From positions 1 through 34,774 of the forward strand of contig JARRPX010000056.1 in the NCBI GenBank assembly GCA_037382465.1: a stretch of DNA of 34,774 nt, in the 5' to 3' direction. Within the stretch, counting starts at the first letter, position 1. Each line of letters begins with the position of its first letter. Origin of the DNA: Anaerolineales bacterium (GTDB taxonomy: Bacteria; Chloroflexota; Anaerolineae; Anaerolineales; E44-bin32). The position numbers were made by a program, and so were the translations under genes. A model generated the notes under the pieces. The model worked only from the letters and a program-made list of their open reading frames with translations. It did not search any database and had not been told where the DNA came from. Positions 34,509 to 34,774 of the stretch are shown piece by piece.

Positions 34509-34583
34509 CATCTCCGATGATACACCAATACTAGGCAAATCCGGCTGAATCTTGGAGGCGCACTTCCTGAGCGAAGACGAAGG
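34509..34583 (+). repeat. Dispersed intergenic repeat, copy 6, with tail
   Basis: Starts CATCTCCGATGATACACCAA, continues AATCCGGCTGAATCT and ends CCTGAGCGAAGACGAAGGG. This is the fullest copy and links the short CTCCGATCATACACC form (3885, 5068) with the longer form (24129, 26147). Confidence 0.6.
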
Positions 34584-34597
34584 GCTCCAGCAAATGG

Positions 34598-34765
34598 TTA
34601 GGCGTCGCTTATCATATCGTCACGGATCTCCTGCAGTCTTCGCAGCACTGCAATGATGTGCCCACTCTCAAGCTCACTCACAAAGTGGCGCTCTACGAAC
34701 CTGTCCGCGCGTGAATGTGCAGTTAGAATTTTTCGCAAAGTTCGAAGATCCGCATCTTTTAACAT
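34598..34765 (-). CDS. DUF6508-like protein, C-terminal part or small protein
   Basis: A 55-residue frame from the ATG at 34765 to TAA. LTAHSRADRFVERHF followed by LESGHIIAVLRRLQEI fits the C-terminal end of DUF6508 proteins (RxxRFxxGxx ... ESGxxxxxLxRL). No good ribosome-binding site precedes the ATG, and the frame is open to the window edge, so it is probably the tail of a longer gene. Function unknown. Confidence 0.55.
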   Translation of the reverse strand: MLKDADLRTLRKILTAHSRADRFVERHFVSELESGHIIAVLRRLQEIRDDMISDA

Positions 34766-34774
34766 ACCTGGTTT

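Noticed and set aside
1-34774. CRISPR arrays, insertion sequences, rRNA genes
   Set aside because: No regularly spaced direct repeats, no transposase-like protein and no rRNA segments were seen on either strand.

Overview
Probable origin: a Chloroflexota bacterium, most likely of the Anaerolineae. This is an inference from the many lipoprotein-type signal peptides with Thr/Pro/Ala-rich linkers, the Dpp-type ABC transporters used for carbohydrate uptake, the LacI regulators and the corrinoid methyltransferase genes; I could not check it by search. Every gene I accept lies on the minus strand, so the window reads from right to left.

Left part (1-7425): the start of a DUF429 protein, a 56-residue membrane peptide coupled to a lipoprotein alpha/beta hydrolase, a lipoprotein with an N-terminal lectin-like module and a glycosidase-like barrel, a C-terminal stub of a BNR/Asp-box protein, a secreted TolB-type propeller, an NTF2-like gene broken by an inverted duplication, an SGNH esterase, and a lipoprotein metallo-beta-lactamase-fold protein with a B1-like metal site in which the first His is Gly.

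Central part (7686-22108): two LacI regulators, each with a clear sigma-70 promoter and palindromic operators, flank a large catabolic locus. In transcription order it holds a solute-binding protein, two permeases, two ATPases, a URO-D-type methyltransferase, a uronate isomerase, a stub of a short-chain dehydrogenase, a pterin-binding methyltransferase and a corrinoid protein. The methyltransferase, corrinoid protein and pterin methyltransferase together look like a complete corrinoid O-demethylase. Its place beside uronate isomerase and a Dpp-type importer suggests use of a methylated uronate, for example 4-O-methylglucuronate from xylan: uptake, demethylation onto tetrahydrofolate, then isomerisation and reduction. 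This is the most interesting hypothesis in the window. The LacI gene at the far end of the locus is itself broken.

Right part (22183-34774): a 14-TM-type MFS exporter, a serine hydrolase gene that has lost its SxxK segment, a transmembrane terpene cyclase-like protein with a CPBP protease and a CrtI-like oxidoreductase (possible terpenoid cluster), a small membrane protein, a SAM methyltransferase, a stub of an ABC-2 permease, a QueG-like double 4Fe-4S protein, an MBL-fold hydrolase, an AT-rich GH5 glycosidase that looks transferred, and the C-terminal part of a DUF6508-like protein at the edge.

Six genes in the window are broken by internal or 5' deletions or rearrangement, and a family of short intergenic repeats is scattered through it. 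Either the region is decaying or the assembly carries deletions and one inverted chimera.
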